This document shows, one piece after another, positions 54,401 to 63,894 of a stretch of 64,000 nt of DNA. The stretch comes from Bugula neritina (Eukaryota; Bryozoa; Gymnolaemata; Cheilostomatida; Bugulidae). Position 1 is the stretch's first letter. Every line of letters starts with the position of its first letter. The stretch spans positions 6,438,207 through 6,502,206 of the forward strand of contig OZ037767.1 of the NCBI GenBank assembly GCA_964035545.1, written 5' to 3'. A program made the translations under genes and the position numbers. Under the pieces are notes generated by a model that worked only from the letters and a program-made list of their open reading frames with translations, did no database searches and was not told where the DNA came from.

Positions 54401-57090
54401 GTGCCTGTTCCAATTGAGAGGAGCCAGCGGTCAAGAAGACCCCCCAGGTATCTGGCAGACTATGCTGTTGGGCACCTGGAGTGGCCCCCCCATGAGGACA
54501 ATCCATCCAGTGCAGACGACCACCCCATCTTGGCTGGAAATTCCCTCCATCACCCCGGAGAATTCCACCAAGAAGAAGATTTCACACAGCTAGCACGTGA
54601 GTTACAGCTTAAGTTGAACTCTAATCCTGATACCCCTAAGTATAATTTAAACACTGTTATTCAGACACTAGCATCAGCCATGGGAATTACCTCGCCAGAT
54701 ACCCAAACAGAGGAGTGTAAGGATACCAAGGAGGCCAGTCGATCCGACTCCCCTCCTCCACCAGCTCCTGTTCCGGCTCCCCGCAGCCAGCAGGACGACA
54801 CCCCCTCTTCCGAGGTGTGTTCCGCCAGCGTTAGTGGCCCTGACCTCGAACCGGTTGAGCTCCAGCTCACAGCTGGGGAGGAGCAGGGCACTCTATACGG
54901 CGACCACCTCGCAGGCAGAGACGAGGAGGACTCTCCAATACTGGCAATGCCTCGGGCCCTGGTCGCCCGCCAGTATTGGATATCTGGAGCACCAGGCAGC
55001 CAGATAGAAGAACAGACTCAGCCAACCCACCCACAATTGCCCCGTCACGGGCAGAGTATGGCACTTCCTTACCGGGAGTGCGTCCTGGATAGCGCAATCG
55101 AGGCCTGGTCCGGTACCCTTGACCGTTGTACAGAAGGGATAGAAAGCCTGGTGCACCACCTCAAATAACTGAACCGGACAATTGGGAGCCGCCAGCATTG
55201 GCCACCCGGACTGTATACATATTACGGGTACTACTATCGTTTATATTATTGTGATACGTGTGACTAATCATAATACTTTCTGTTAATCGCATATTTTTCT
55301 ACTTTTGTGTTTTATTTTTTTTTTTTTTTTTTTTGTTTGTTTTGTTTTGTGTGAAATCATTGTTCTGTTATCGAAAAGGGGATGCTTTTCGATGGGGGGA
55401 GAATGTAATGGATTCTCATCCTCTATTGTTCTGAAATAACTGCGTGCATCAGTATACTATAAATACTGTTGCGTATAGTTCTTAATGCTGTAATTATAGT
55501 TAAGTAACCTAGCTTGCTAATGCCTAAGTATGGTGATTACTGTTAAGCTTTCAGCATAATGTAATTTTACTGAAATACGCATTCTGAAGTTATGTAATAT
55601 CTCTTTTACTAATAGTGCTTTTCTTTTACTAATGTTGCTTTCTTTTGTGTGTGTCCTTTGTTGCTGAGATCGGCATTTCGGTCTTCCGAAATGCCGAATA
55701 TCGGCATTTCGGAACCCCGATCTCGGCAACAAAGGAATGTCTTTGTCTCGCTTGTATATAAAAGCCAGCGAGTTCCAGTGTAGTTCAGACTACTACTGGA
55801 GCTCGCTGGTAGTAGGACCACATAAGCTGTATCTGATGCAAATAAAGTTTATCTTTCATTCGTATTCAAATACTTGGCTTATTCTCTCTAACGCAAAGAG
55901 TATGTTCAAGCACTAGTTGCATTCATAACCCACAGTTTACTACACTATCATACCAATGCAATTGACTTTGTCTATACATTCTTTCAATGATAGAGACAAA
56001 AGACAGGCTTTGAAATAGGGCTCACTCAAGTTCAATTAACTGAGACAAGGCGATAGCATGCATATACATGAGCCTTTGTTTTGTATCATCGGTAGCAGGA
56101 TTGACTAGAGGTGCTTATAGCTCTGTGCTATAATTTACACTCTAAAGTACTAAATGAAACGGAATTGTGAATTATATTATCATTCACCTTCAGTTCATAC
56201 AGAAATATTTGCAACTGTTAAAAGAGGAACTACTGAAATTACCTGAAGGTGTATTATTGCTAGAAATAGCTAAAATGACTGCTGGGTTCACATTCTGCAG
56301 CACTGCTTCCGGTTCTGTAGTGGAGTTACTCAACTCTGTGGATGCAGGCTCAAACCTGTAAATGAAAAACTTACTTCAATAACAATAGTCACGTTTTTTG
56401 ATAGCCTCTAGAGAAAGTGTAAAATTGCTGTTGGGTGTCATTTTAATAATATAATGAAATTTCCTTCCATATATTTGTACATAAATCTCAAGCTAGTGGT
56501 GAAAGGGAAGAATATCTAAAAACCAACAATACTAACTTTTAAAGCACTTTAACCTGAAAAAACAGAGAATTCCTCTTTAACATCTTAAAAAAATCAATGG
56601 CATTTAGAACGCAATGTTTTGCATGTTTAGAAAACTTCTGAATTATATTCAGACTGGTTTTAAAACCAGCATACTGCTATTGGTTTATCAAATTAAAAAT
56701 TACTAAAAAGGCACATGGCATCATTTGACTCATGGTAAACAAACTTTAAAGTTGCTGCTCAAAAAGTTTTCCGATTGCTATGAAATTTTGCCAACAAGAA
56801 AAAAATATATATCACAAACATCACCGTTTCAATAATTAGGTTTGGTTTGATGGTTGGTTTCAAAAGCCGATTTCTACACAAAGCATACCAATAGGAATAG
56901 GCTATGACCACCATGCAAAAATTAACTTTTTACAGAACTGTAACTTTCTAGATGCAGGTTTTATAATTACAACGGTCTGAAACAACAAGTGACACAAGGG
57001 GCTCACAGCTACTCACAGTTGATCTTTAGCAATTTCTTCATTAATAGATGAGAAGCCGTACTGAAGAAGGTTGCTGTTGTTTTCTTCCAT
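45250..57090 (-). CDS. HMG20A: HMG20-type HMG-box protein (8 coding exons, 359 aa)
   Basis: Complete gene. In vertebrates HMG20A/B (iBRAF/BRAF35) act in the nucleus with the LSD1-CoREST histone demethylase complex (established for the family). The protein has an acidic/Asn-rich N-terminus (exons 1-2), a Lys/Arg-rich patch with SRKRKAGK (exon 3), one HMG box across exons 4-5 (MPQTGYVMYMNERRDAIKAV ... QQSEAYK), a linker (exon 6) and a coiled coil (exons 6-7). It ends IPLP then LPTVANIDTYMAK. IPIFTEDFLEHNK is a hallmark of HMG20. Length fits the family (about 320-350 aa). Start is the Met at 57090, stop TGA at 45252-45250. Phases agree at all junctions. It may be the single ancestral gene of the vertebrate A/B pair. 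Intron 2 contains LTR retrotransposon B. Confidence 0.93.
45425..45700. repeat. ATATAC/ATATAA low-complexity tract in HMG20 intron 7
   Basis: Repeated ATATACAATAT-type units with little other content. Confidence 0.7.
46326..46541 (-). CDS. HMG20A: HMG20 exon 7 (coiled coil)
   Basis: Acceptor AATGTATAG|AC, donor CCTG|GTGGGT, phase 1 in and 1 out. RELRKLNYQYEEQNAILSTH and the next 50 residues have leucine heptads. Ends LASNFAEIPLP, as in the family. Confidence 0.92.
46918..47061 (-). CDS. HMG20A: HMG20 exon 6
   Basis: Acceptor TTCTCTTAG|AA, donor AAAA|GTAAGT, phase 1 in and 1 out. Lys/Ser/Pro linker, then MDIPIFTEDFLEHNK. Confidence 0.9.
47421..47523 (-). CDS. HMG20A: HMG20 exon 5 (HMG box, end)
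   Basis: Acceptor GTGTTAG|GTA, phase 0 in. YLDIAEENKAKYLGELAIYQ and QSEAYKLFQDKK match the HMG20 third helix. The donor is AACTAG|GCAAGA, a GC rather than GT donor, phase 1 out. Confidence 0.88.
47936..48100 (-). CDS. HMG20A: HMG20 exon 4 (HMG box, first part)
   Basis: Acceptor CTCTTGCAG|TCC, donor AGA|GTAAGC, phase 0 in and 0 out. APRMPQTGYVMYMNERRDAI and FSDLTKTIAAEWSSMDIKQK are helices 1 and 2 of an HMG box. Confidence 0.92.
48377..48489 (-). CDS. HMG20A: HMG20 exon 3
   Basis: Acceptor TCTTTTAG|AA, donor AAA|GTAATG, phase 1 in and 0 out. Ends with the basic PPSRSRKRKAGK, a likely nuclear signal just ahead of the HMG box. Confidence 0.85.
48818..49358 (+). repeat. Element B 5' LTR
   Basis: Begins TGTAATGGATTCTC and ends CAGTTTACTACA. 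The palindrome block CCTTTGTTGCTGAGATCGG ... CCGATCTCGGCAACAAAGG lies at about 49067-49149, with an inner hairpin CCGAAATGCCGA / TCGGCATTTCGG. TATATAAAA is at 49169-49177, AATAAA at about 49255. Only the TATA-proximal part resembles the LTR of A. Confidence 0.9.
49360..49377 (+). other. Element B primer binding site
   Basis: TGGTGGCAGCAGTGGGGT starts one base after the LTR. It differs from the element A site at two positions and so pairs less well with the same tRNA-Leu end, or fits another tRNA-Leu isoacceptor. Confidence 0.65.
49410..50315 (+). CDS. gag: Element B Gag (301 aa)
   Basis: Intact ORF from the MAPGDPAPEA start to TAA. CWECRMQGHVRRHC keeps the CCHC zinc knuckle. It parallels element A Gag along the whole length, with one small insertion (PPSPTPQ region) near residue 220. 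Confidence 0.9.
   Translation: MAPGDPAPEAAETPTLTVEALVTALQELRGQGQASPGDRYRLQPPNFGGEGDVEQFIREFQDVATIAEWPVRVRILQLRACLTGRAKSFALGPDDEHIMRALRARFGLTTEEAADQLQVMRRDQRTHLEDHANEVERLAQAAFGHATGDDRKRLVYNAFFRSVNHPDLQRYWLAAKVSSIEEALKMGKAYFQVEEPQKASYTARQVAKDEEEAPPSPTPQVAAAVTPSPEQTQLTMLMNMMKGLQATVSELQRNQTDRRAPRSRDDPVRPSLPTCWECRMQGHVRRHCPKGQRPLNTQGPR
50291..50334 (+). other. Element B -1 ribosomal frameshift signal
   Basis: TTTAAAC (50291-50297), 6-base spacer, GGCCCACGG (50304-50312) pairing perfectly with CCGTGGGCC (50326-50334) across 13 bases. The gag stop TAA begins right after the 5' arm. Same geometry as in element A. Confidence 0.82.
50462..53869 (+). pseudogene. pol: Element B Pol, N-terminal part (PR-RT-RNaseH-partial IN), interrupted
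   Basis: The frame is open from the slippery site at 50291; the first ATG is at 50462. Protease DTG, RT YLDD, RNase H and the integrase zinc site and D, D, E are all present and nearly identical to element A. A few residues after the catalytic Glu (GVVERNN) the sequence switches to an inverted segment and stops at TAA 53867-53869. A six-base deletion near the RT start (EKEV for EKEKEV) and a 4-codon insertion (QDGVQAL) distinguish it from A. Confidence 0.88.
53835..53922 (+). other. 88-bp inverted segment disrupting element B integrase
   Basis: This stretch is the reverse complement of what corresponds to element A 34733-34820. The flanking 27 bp and about 195 bp present in A (34706-34732 and 34821-35016) are missing. 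The reading frame resumes at about 53945. Confidence 0.85.
53945..55168 (+). pseudogene. Element B Pol, separated C-terminal part
   Basis: In the same frame as the upstream Pol, it resumes at MVSYRRRRGQSAKLQPKFVG, the GPY/F integrase tail. It continues through the Gln/Glu-rich helix and Pro-rich stretch to VHHLK and TAA. It lacks the 141-bp insertion, a roughly 90-residue Asp/Ser-rich part and the two C2H2 fingers of A; its last 60 residues are unrelated to the end of A. It is unlikely to be translated on its own. Confidence 0.75.
55370..55403 (+). other. Element B pre-PPT hairpin and polypurine tract
   Basis: Stem ATCGAAAAG (55370-55378) with CTTTTCGAT (55385-55393), loop GGGATG, then GGGGGGAGAA before the 3' LTR. 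It is the counterpart of 37310-37339 in A. A run of T lies upstream at about 55314-55345. Confidence 0.72.
55404..55944 (+). repeat. Element B 3' LTR
   Basis: 541 bp, with no difference from the 5' LTR seen by eye. Followed directly by the duplicated CTAT. Confidence 0.9.
56243..56355 (-). CDS. HMG20A: HMG20 exon 2
   Basis: Acceptor ATTTACAG|G, donor TCAG|GTAATT, phase 2 in and 1 out. Ser/Thr/Asn-rich, low complexity, as in the N-terminus of the family. Confidence 0.82.
57017..57090 (-). CDS. HMG20A: HMG20 exon 1 (start codon)
   Basis: ATG, then EENNSNLLQYGFSSINEEIA. Donor CAACT|GTGAGT, phase 2. Confidence 0.85.
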
Positions 57091-59290
57091 TTCTTTTTTA
57101 TCAACTGACTAAAACATCTTTGATTAACTAAAATGCTATTTTCAAACTTTGCACTGTTAAAATAATTGGTATAAAACGACAAAAAATATATAATAAAAAT
57201 AACTTTATTATTAATACAGCAATGATTTAAAACTATAAATTAGTTAACTAGGTAAGTATATCATTCACGCAGAGTAGTGGAGAAATTGAGATGGCGTAAG
57301 TTCTATAATTTTCTTATTAAATTTAGTTTGGGGCGCGGGTAGAAATTCTCTTGAGAACATAACTTTCTTTGCTACTTTTCTAAACTGGATCACAGGCTTT
57401 TCACAATTTCTCCATTGCTACACCTACCTCCACTATTACCATTAGTATTATTACAACTACACCATTACCAATACTATTAATAGCCTTGATGTTCAGTTTG
57501 TTTTATAACTCAGATTGATAGGGCTTGTATTACACTTACTGCTTGATAATATTAATCGTATTCATACTGCTCACAATATACACATCCAACAGTAACTGTA
57601 AATGCAATGGTAAGACTAACTTTAATTGAAAGTGATGGACCTATAAGTTGCGATTGCAAGCAAGCTGGAGCTCGATCTTCACCTTGAACATGCACTACAT
57701 CATTTTATTCTACTTTTGTATGCATACCAACTACCATTACGCCTACTAGCAATACCAGTACCAGTACTGCAATTTTATCTTGGCCAGTTGTAGCACTGTT
57801 AACACCAATAGTTGTTACTGGTAGCTAAACTTATACTAATAGTGATAGTCATATTAAACATAATTACAATACTCATACTCAGTAATACTAATAGTATGAT
57901 GCCGATTTACTAAAACCAACAGTAACAGCTAGAGTGCTTAATTTACTCTTACTCTAACTCTTAGTCTAACTCTGAATCTTAGTTCACCATAATGACACTC
58001 ATACGCATTGTCATAATGATAATCATAATCAGATAATCACAATGAAAAAGAGAGAACAAAGACAAATCCAAGTTGTATATAAAAAATATATATATTAAAT
58101 TGAAGAGTTCCTGCGCAATATCAATATGCCTCTGTTCAGAATAAAAGGCGCTTAGCCGAAATAATTAATCTAATCTGAACGATTAAATGATAATTTGATG
58201 ATAATGTTACTCAATTTCATTATCACTATGATATAGAATATGAATATCATATTCATATAGAATTTGATAGTAGAACTTTATCAATATAATTATAAGATTA
58301 TCATTATCATCATAAGAATATCAACAACTTATTGAATTTGATATTATAAATAATAATATAATTTAAATTATCAACAATTATTACTAACTATTATTAATAA
58401 TTTTAGTATTATTAACAACAAATTGAAATTGGTCTTTATTATATACTATTACTTATAATTATTGAACAATTATTAGATTTATTCATTTACTGTTTAGATA
58501 AATTTAAAGATCATTTAATTCAATCGATTCAATTATATTGAACTTTAACTTATATTTATACTTATACTTATAGTTATAAGTTATAGTTACACTTACTGTT
58601 AGTGTTACTCATGAGTCATGTCTCATATTCATATTGTTAATAGTCGTTCCTACACTTGACGATTGGAAAATTTTAGTGCTTTCTTTTATTGTTCAGACAA
58701 AAAGCTATTACACATCCCTTCTTAAAAACTTCAAGAAATAAAATCACTGACGTTATGGCCAAGTTTTACCTCAACATGAACAACTCAACATCAACATGCC
58801 CTGAACAGTTCAGCAGCGTCTGCCTCTCTTTATTCTAGCAAATCTGAAATTGAAGTATTCCTAATTCTGAAACAAATATATATCGGGGAGGGGGTTGCTC
58901 GCATCAATAAACGTGATCGAAACGTTTACAGGATAAAAAAACAAATGCTATGCAGGCAAATAATATAACACTCTTTGCTGTGAACACAGTTTTGACAAAT
59001 ATTTGTCTCAGACTAGAACCCTTAGTAGACTCGCTGACCTAGCTGAGACTTATTTTATAATTATTATTCAGCATAATCATTATCAATGTCAAACTCAATG
59101 TGGATGTGTGAAACCGATTGAATGTTATAAAATTAAATGTAATTGAATAACAACGCTAATACTAATAGATACATCTATTCTTTTCTAGCACACTAATTGA
59201 TTTTACATGTACAAATAAATTTTTCAAAGTACTATTACTTGTAGTTGTATATTAAAACGTTAACACAAAAAGTCGACTCTCAAGATCAAG
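57091..59290. other. Divergent intergenic region HMG20 / CLPTM1
   Basis: 2.2 kb between two start codons facing away from each other, so it should hold both promoters. It contains MITE copy 3, then very AT-rich simple sequence (ATCATTATCAT- and ATTATTAA-type, about 57800-58620). No clear TATA or CpG island. Nothing coding seen. Confidence 0.5.
57271..57421. mobile_element. 151-bp MITE family, copy 3
   Basis: Third copy, in the spacer between HMG20 and CLPTM1. It has GAGTAGTGGAGAAATTGAGA at the left and the inverted form at the right. All three copies are followed by ACCTACC, so the true end may lie a few bases further out. Confidence 0.62.
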
Positions 59291-59359
59291 ATGTCACAAA
59301 ATGAAAATGAAACTCAAAGTCAATCATCTTCAGAAAATCAAAATGGAAGTATAGTGCAG
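59291..59359 (+). CDS. CLPTM1: CLPTM1 exon 1
   Basis: MSQNENETQSQSSSENQNGS then IVQ|GTAAAT, phase 0. A polar leader comparable to the low-complexity N-terminus of other CLPTM1 proteins. Confidence 0.8.
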
Positions 59360-62300
59360 GTAAATTAAACCTATAAGTTAAATGTAACTACAAGCTGTAT
59401 TCACTTCGAGAATTTAAGTTTCACTTCCGAACTAAAATAGTATTTAATTTTATATTTATTAATATTATTAATACTAATCTTAATCAAGTTCAACTGTGAC
59501 TGTCACACTCACTGTGAGTGTGAAGTATGTAAAATTAAATGTTCTGGCCCACTCATTCTCAATTTGTAAATTAAATTTTTTCGGAATTTAAGTTTTACAA
59601 ATAAATTTGAATTAGATTTGGGGCAAGGTTTGTTTTAGTCTAACTTATTTGGAATAATGTTATAGTTATACTAATCATAATGATAATGCATGATTTAATT
59701 TTAAATTATATACCAATATCATCATTATCATTATGATAGTATTAATTTTTTAGAAATGACTTGCTGAGTTGTTGCTGTTCGGTGTTCAACCTGTGGGAAA
59801 TACTACGCTAATGCCTATAGCTCATGCTAATTTTAATCACTGAATGTCTTGGTTATTAGTATAACTGTATGATAATTGATAGGATTGTTTATTTAAATTT
59901 CAATCTTCGTTTTCAGTTTTATTCATTTTTTTTAATTTTAAAATTATGTTTGCTCTAGTAGTAGTGCCAATTGATATGCTTATAGTTATAATAATTTTAA
60001 AATTTGATTTGGTTTTATTTTAGCCATTACACCTGGAGCTATTGCTAATGCTTTCAATTGTTTTTTAAACAAGTATTAGTGATTGCCTCCAAGCCTAATT
60101 CTTATTAATTGTGAATTGTATGCTCTTTATTGTTTTTCTTAGTTAATTTCCTGTTTTTACAGTGTTAGTTTTATTAGGCTAAAGATCGAAATTAGGATAA
60201 TAGTAGTAATCAATATATTTCAACTCAACTAAGTCTAAGAAATATCTAATTAGTATGAAAACTATTTAGTGGCTTGTTCTACTTTGATTTGAAGCTCAGT
60301 TTTAAGTCAACAGTAAATTGCTGAAACCAGATACTAGGCCTATTTCCCAATGACCTAAGTCCAAGTTTAAAAGGCTACCAACTCATAGGCTTGTGTGGCT
60401 GATGAGATCTCCATCTTCATATGCGCAAGAAGGGTTGACAATTGCATTAAGTCACCCTACTTTTGTAAATACAATTCTGATTTAGAGATTTATTACTGTT
60501 ATATTTTTTTGCTTGTCTAATCTTAAAGTATCCATATGTGGCCTACTATCAGCTTCATACAGTTAGTTTTATGTAATCATTTTGTGTGCAGATGTTTTCA
60601 ATCAATTCATTGCCTTCAGCTTAGTTATTTCTAAACTGGTTTCTGCTCACTTACTTGTAATTACTGCTCAGTTTAAAAGCATGAAACACAGGCTATGTAT
60701 CCTGGTAACAATTAATAATTGTAGGATTTTTATTCAGAGACATTACAACTATATTCTTCTAGTACGCTGTAAGCCAGTAAAACAGTATAAAATATCTGTA
60801 GGTCACCTGAACAACAAAAACTAAAGAAAGAACTCTGTATTTGCTAGAAGTTGCTGTATTTGTAAAAAATATTTGGATAGGACTTCGCTGGTTGACTGAA
60901 ACCTCACACTCAGATTGCGTGACACAAATGTTCAAAAAATATGCTGTAAATCAATTATATCAGTCGCTGTGGGCATATTTTTCGAATTTTAAAGTATATA
61001 AATGTGACTAGGCAGCCTGCTTTAATGTGTCATAAACATCCAAATTATGTAATCTATAAGTAACAATTGTTTTTTTTTCTACAGATGATTTGGTTGCTTT
61101 TGATTTATTGACAAAATTTAATTAATGTATAATAAATGTAAGCAATAGTAAATAATATGTTTTCTGTCGGCCTGCTTCACTTATAACTGCAATACTTAAC
61201 TATCCACCAGTCAAAAAATTTCATTACTGGTTCTTTTCTAACTGAAAAGCTTAATATTTGGGATTTCATTGGAGCTTAATGTCTTGCAGTTATTGCAATG
61301 TTTCTGTTATATGATTCAAACCAAAACTTGGCAGTTTGATACTTTCAAAGTATTTCTATTGGCTATAGACTCTTTATATAGCTCTTTGAACCAACTATTT
61401 AATTTGTTGGTAAACAAGTCACGTGTATTTATTAGAATTTATTCTTTTTCGTAATTTGATGTGTAAAATTTGTCTATAAATAACTTTTCTTCACAAAATT
61501 CAAATTCCATGAGCTATTTTTATGCCTCATAATATTTGTTATATCTTACTTGTGGTGGATTTTAAGCAACTAGTTTGGCTCAGTATTCCTAAAACATTCT
61601 TTCACTCTAGAATGATGAAGCATCAAGCACAGAGAATTCTTCTGGCACAGCTACCAGCAGGGCACCGCAGCAGACAACATGGCAGATGATGAAGGGATTC
61701 CTGTTCAGGATGGTCATGATTTACATGGTCACCAGCTTCTTCAGACGTCCTGCTACTACTCCCACAACCCCCACTGTTGAAGATGGGGTCCCTGTCCCAG
61801 TCAGCCGTGGTCCTTCCCACAATCTCTATTCTGAGAACAGTAAATTTGTATGTTCATCATGCACCTATTAGCTCTACCTACCTGTACTGTCAGTAGCTAT
61901 TTCATATGGATGCCAAGTCCTTTCTAAACCATTTTAATAAAGCGGAAATTTCATAAATAGTTTGATCTGGCATAAAGTTATATAATACAGTTATTTCAGA
62001 TATTAGCTACTCAAATACTTTAATACTTAAATCATCATTGAAGACTGATTGTGTTGATAAATGATTTGAACTTATAGTGATAGAAAAGCAAGAAGGTTTT
62101 TTAATCATATTAATTATGTTTAAGAATAGTTTTATTAAAATTTCTATACTTCATTACGGAGAAAAGTTACTTATGACAACTACTTTTCTTATACTGTAGG
62201 ACATGTTATTTTATCTTGGTGATGATGAAATTTCTCCGGACTTTTCTAATCCCAACTCTTTGATGTGGAAGCACGAGAATGTGGAGTACGGTGACTGGTA

Positions 62301-63894
62301 TGCAGGGCCTACCTTTGATAGCTCCTTCACATTCAGCACTACAATCCAAGCATCTGAGGTTGTTTATATTCGCCATAGCAGCTTAAACGCTCCTGGTATA
62401 TCATTATATGCACTTGATGACTTATTTATAGTATCATATGTAAACTATTTGTTTCTGTTTTGACACTTGAAATCTTATCTTCTATTACATAAAAAGTATT
62501 TGCTTCATCACATGGCATTATGCTGTGGAGTTTTGTATGTTTTGCTTTTAATGATACATTAAGCAAAAACATAGCTTACTACAAGTTTTTGCATTTGAGA
62601 TGTAATGTAATGCAACTGTGATAGTTTAAACTGTTTGTGATAGAAAATTGGAACCTTACCTAAATTATTGGCAAATTTAATTCATTTTCCTTGTGTCTCA
62701 GCTTTAATGTAACTTTATTTGGTGTTGACTTATATATAAAACTAAACACTTGTTAGTGTGACCAGCATATGCAAAACATTCATCTTTATTTTAAACAACC
62801 ATCAACACTGTGTTTTCTATTTCATCATTTACCTCAGGCTTTGATGTCAAATGGCTCCATTTATCTTCACATATACATGCTTCCCCGTGGTTGGTTGCCT
62901 AACAGAGACGCTGGTAAACCAGAGGCATATAGGATAAATCATAAAGTCAAGCGTGAGTATTGCACGGTTTATTTTGTTTGATTTTTTTGTTACATGACTA
63001 TTACATAGATTTCTTTGGTCATTTCATAAGAAATTATAAATTTCTCACTCTTGACATGTTTATTGTTAAACTGGAATTTTCATGAGGTGTAGATGACAAT
63101 GATTAGTTATAGTTCATCTATCTTATGGTCCTTTATTCATTCATTCTGTGTATTCCAATATCTTCATGTTTTAGAGTTGAATAAGTTTAAAAAGAGGACA
63201 TTTGTAAATACTGTCAACTTACTCACCGGGAAGACTGACACCCACCCCGACTTAGTGAAAGTAAGAAATGTGCATTTTCTTATGTTTTAGGTTAACTGAA
63301 AGTTTTAAATTTAATAGTATTTTTTCTGACTCAGAGTTTACAATATATATTGCATTAGATTTAATTTAGTATTCAAATTTTATTTTTCTATTTGCCTTGC
63401 ATGTGCACTTGTCATTGCTAAAGCAATTGTGCTTATAACTAATGTAGCATGGGAAAAATGTAAATTTATGTTCAATTAACCAAATGTTGCAAGCATGGCA
63501 ATGTATTTTGACAATAAAGACATAATGTTTCATAGTTATGTTTTATTGACATTTGCATGTGTAAAAATGTATGTAGCAGGACTACTTATAGTAAATACTC
63601 ATAGTTAAATAAGTGTTTTAGACAGGCCTTCAAGTTTTTATGCCTTTGTCTGAACCCAGTTTAAGGATTTTCTTGAGAACTGAAAACAAATCAGCTTCAA
63701 GATATTTTTTGAGATCTATTTACGCTTGTATCTGCATCACATTCTAATACTCTGTTTGACTATATTGACAATTTAGAAGGAGAACAGCAGTTTAGTGGAA
63801 ATACTCTCTCACTGGCATCCTAACCTCACAATAAACTATGTCATTGATCAAACACCCTGGACTCAGGGCATGGTGCCAGCTCCGTTAGATCAGC
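59291..63894 (+). CDS. CLPTM1: CLPTM1, N-terminal six exons (continues past window)
   Basis: CLPTM1 is a multi-pass ER membrane protein; the vertebrate protein retains GABA-A receptors in the ER, and its paralogue CLPTM1L is an ER lipid scramblase (family knowledge). Six exons encode 261 residues. They cover a polar N-terminus, the first membrane segment (WQMMKGFLFRMVMIYMVTSF, then FRRP) and the start of the lumenal domain, with NGSIYLHIYM, NLLTGKTDTHPDL, SHWHPNLTINYVIDQTPWT and APLDQ. These blocks are diagnostic of CLPTM1, and WQ..KG.LFR favours CLPTM1 over CLPTM1L. Start is the ATG at 59291, followed by a Gln/Asn/Ser-rich leader. All phases agree. The last exon ends in phase 1, with the remaining membrane segments beyond the window. 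Confidence 0.93.
61611..61847 (+). CDS. CLPTM1: CLPTM1 exon 2 (first membrane segment)
   Basis: Acceptor TCACTCTAG|AAT, donor TTT|GTATGT, phase 0 in and 0 out. Contains the membrane segment near its middle, then a Pro/Thr stretch. Confidence 0.9.
62200..62358 (+). CDS. CLPTM1: CLPTM1 exon 3
   Basis: Acceptor TACTGTAG|GAC, donor GAG|GTTGTT, phase 0 in and 0 out. DMLFYLGDDEISPDFSNPNS and WKHENVEYGDWYAG match the family's 'VYGDW' region. Confidence 0.88.
62838..62952 (+). CDS. CLPTM1: CLPTM1 exon 4
   Basis: Acceptor ACCTCAG|GCT, donor AAGC|GTGAGT, phase 0 in and 1 out. ALMSNGSIYLHIYMLPRGWL is the conserved NGSIY strand. Confidence 0.92.
63175..63260 (+). CDS. CLPTM1: CLPTM1 exon 5
   Basis: Acceptor TGTTTTAG|AG, donor AAA|GTAAGA, phase 1 in and 0 out. 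LNKFKKRTFVNTVNLLTGKT matches the KNLLTGE block. Confidence 0.92.
63777..63894 (+). CDS. CLPTM1: CLPTM1 exon 6
   Basis: Acceptor AATTTAG|AAG, donor CAGC|GTAAGT, phase 0 in and 1 out. SHWHPNLTINYVIDQTPWTQ and APLDQ are highly conserved in the family. Confidence 0.92.

Larger units (their letters stand above)
48818..55944 (+). mobile_element. LTR retrotransposon B (Ty3/gypsy), defective, 7.1 kb
   Basis: 541-bp LTRs (TG...CA) flanked by a 4-bp duplication CTAT (48814-48817 and 55945-55948). It has the same gene order and close protein similarity to element A, with its own U3. LTRs look identical, so it inserted recently. Pol is interrupted by an 88-bp inversion in integrase, so the copy cannot make complete integrase itself. 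It lies antisense in HMG20 intron 2. Confidence 0.92.

Noticed and set aside
57800-58620. CRISPR-like or regular spaced repeats in the HMG20-CLPTM1 spacer
   Set aside because: The repeats are irregular ATC/ATT simple sequence with no constant unit or spacer; the genome is eukaryotic.
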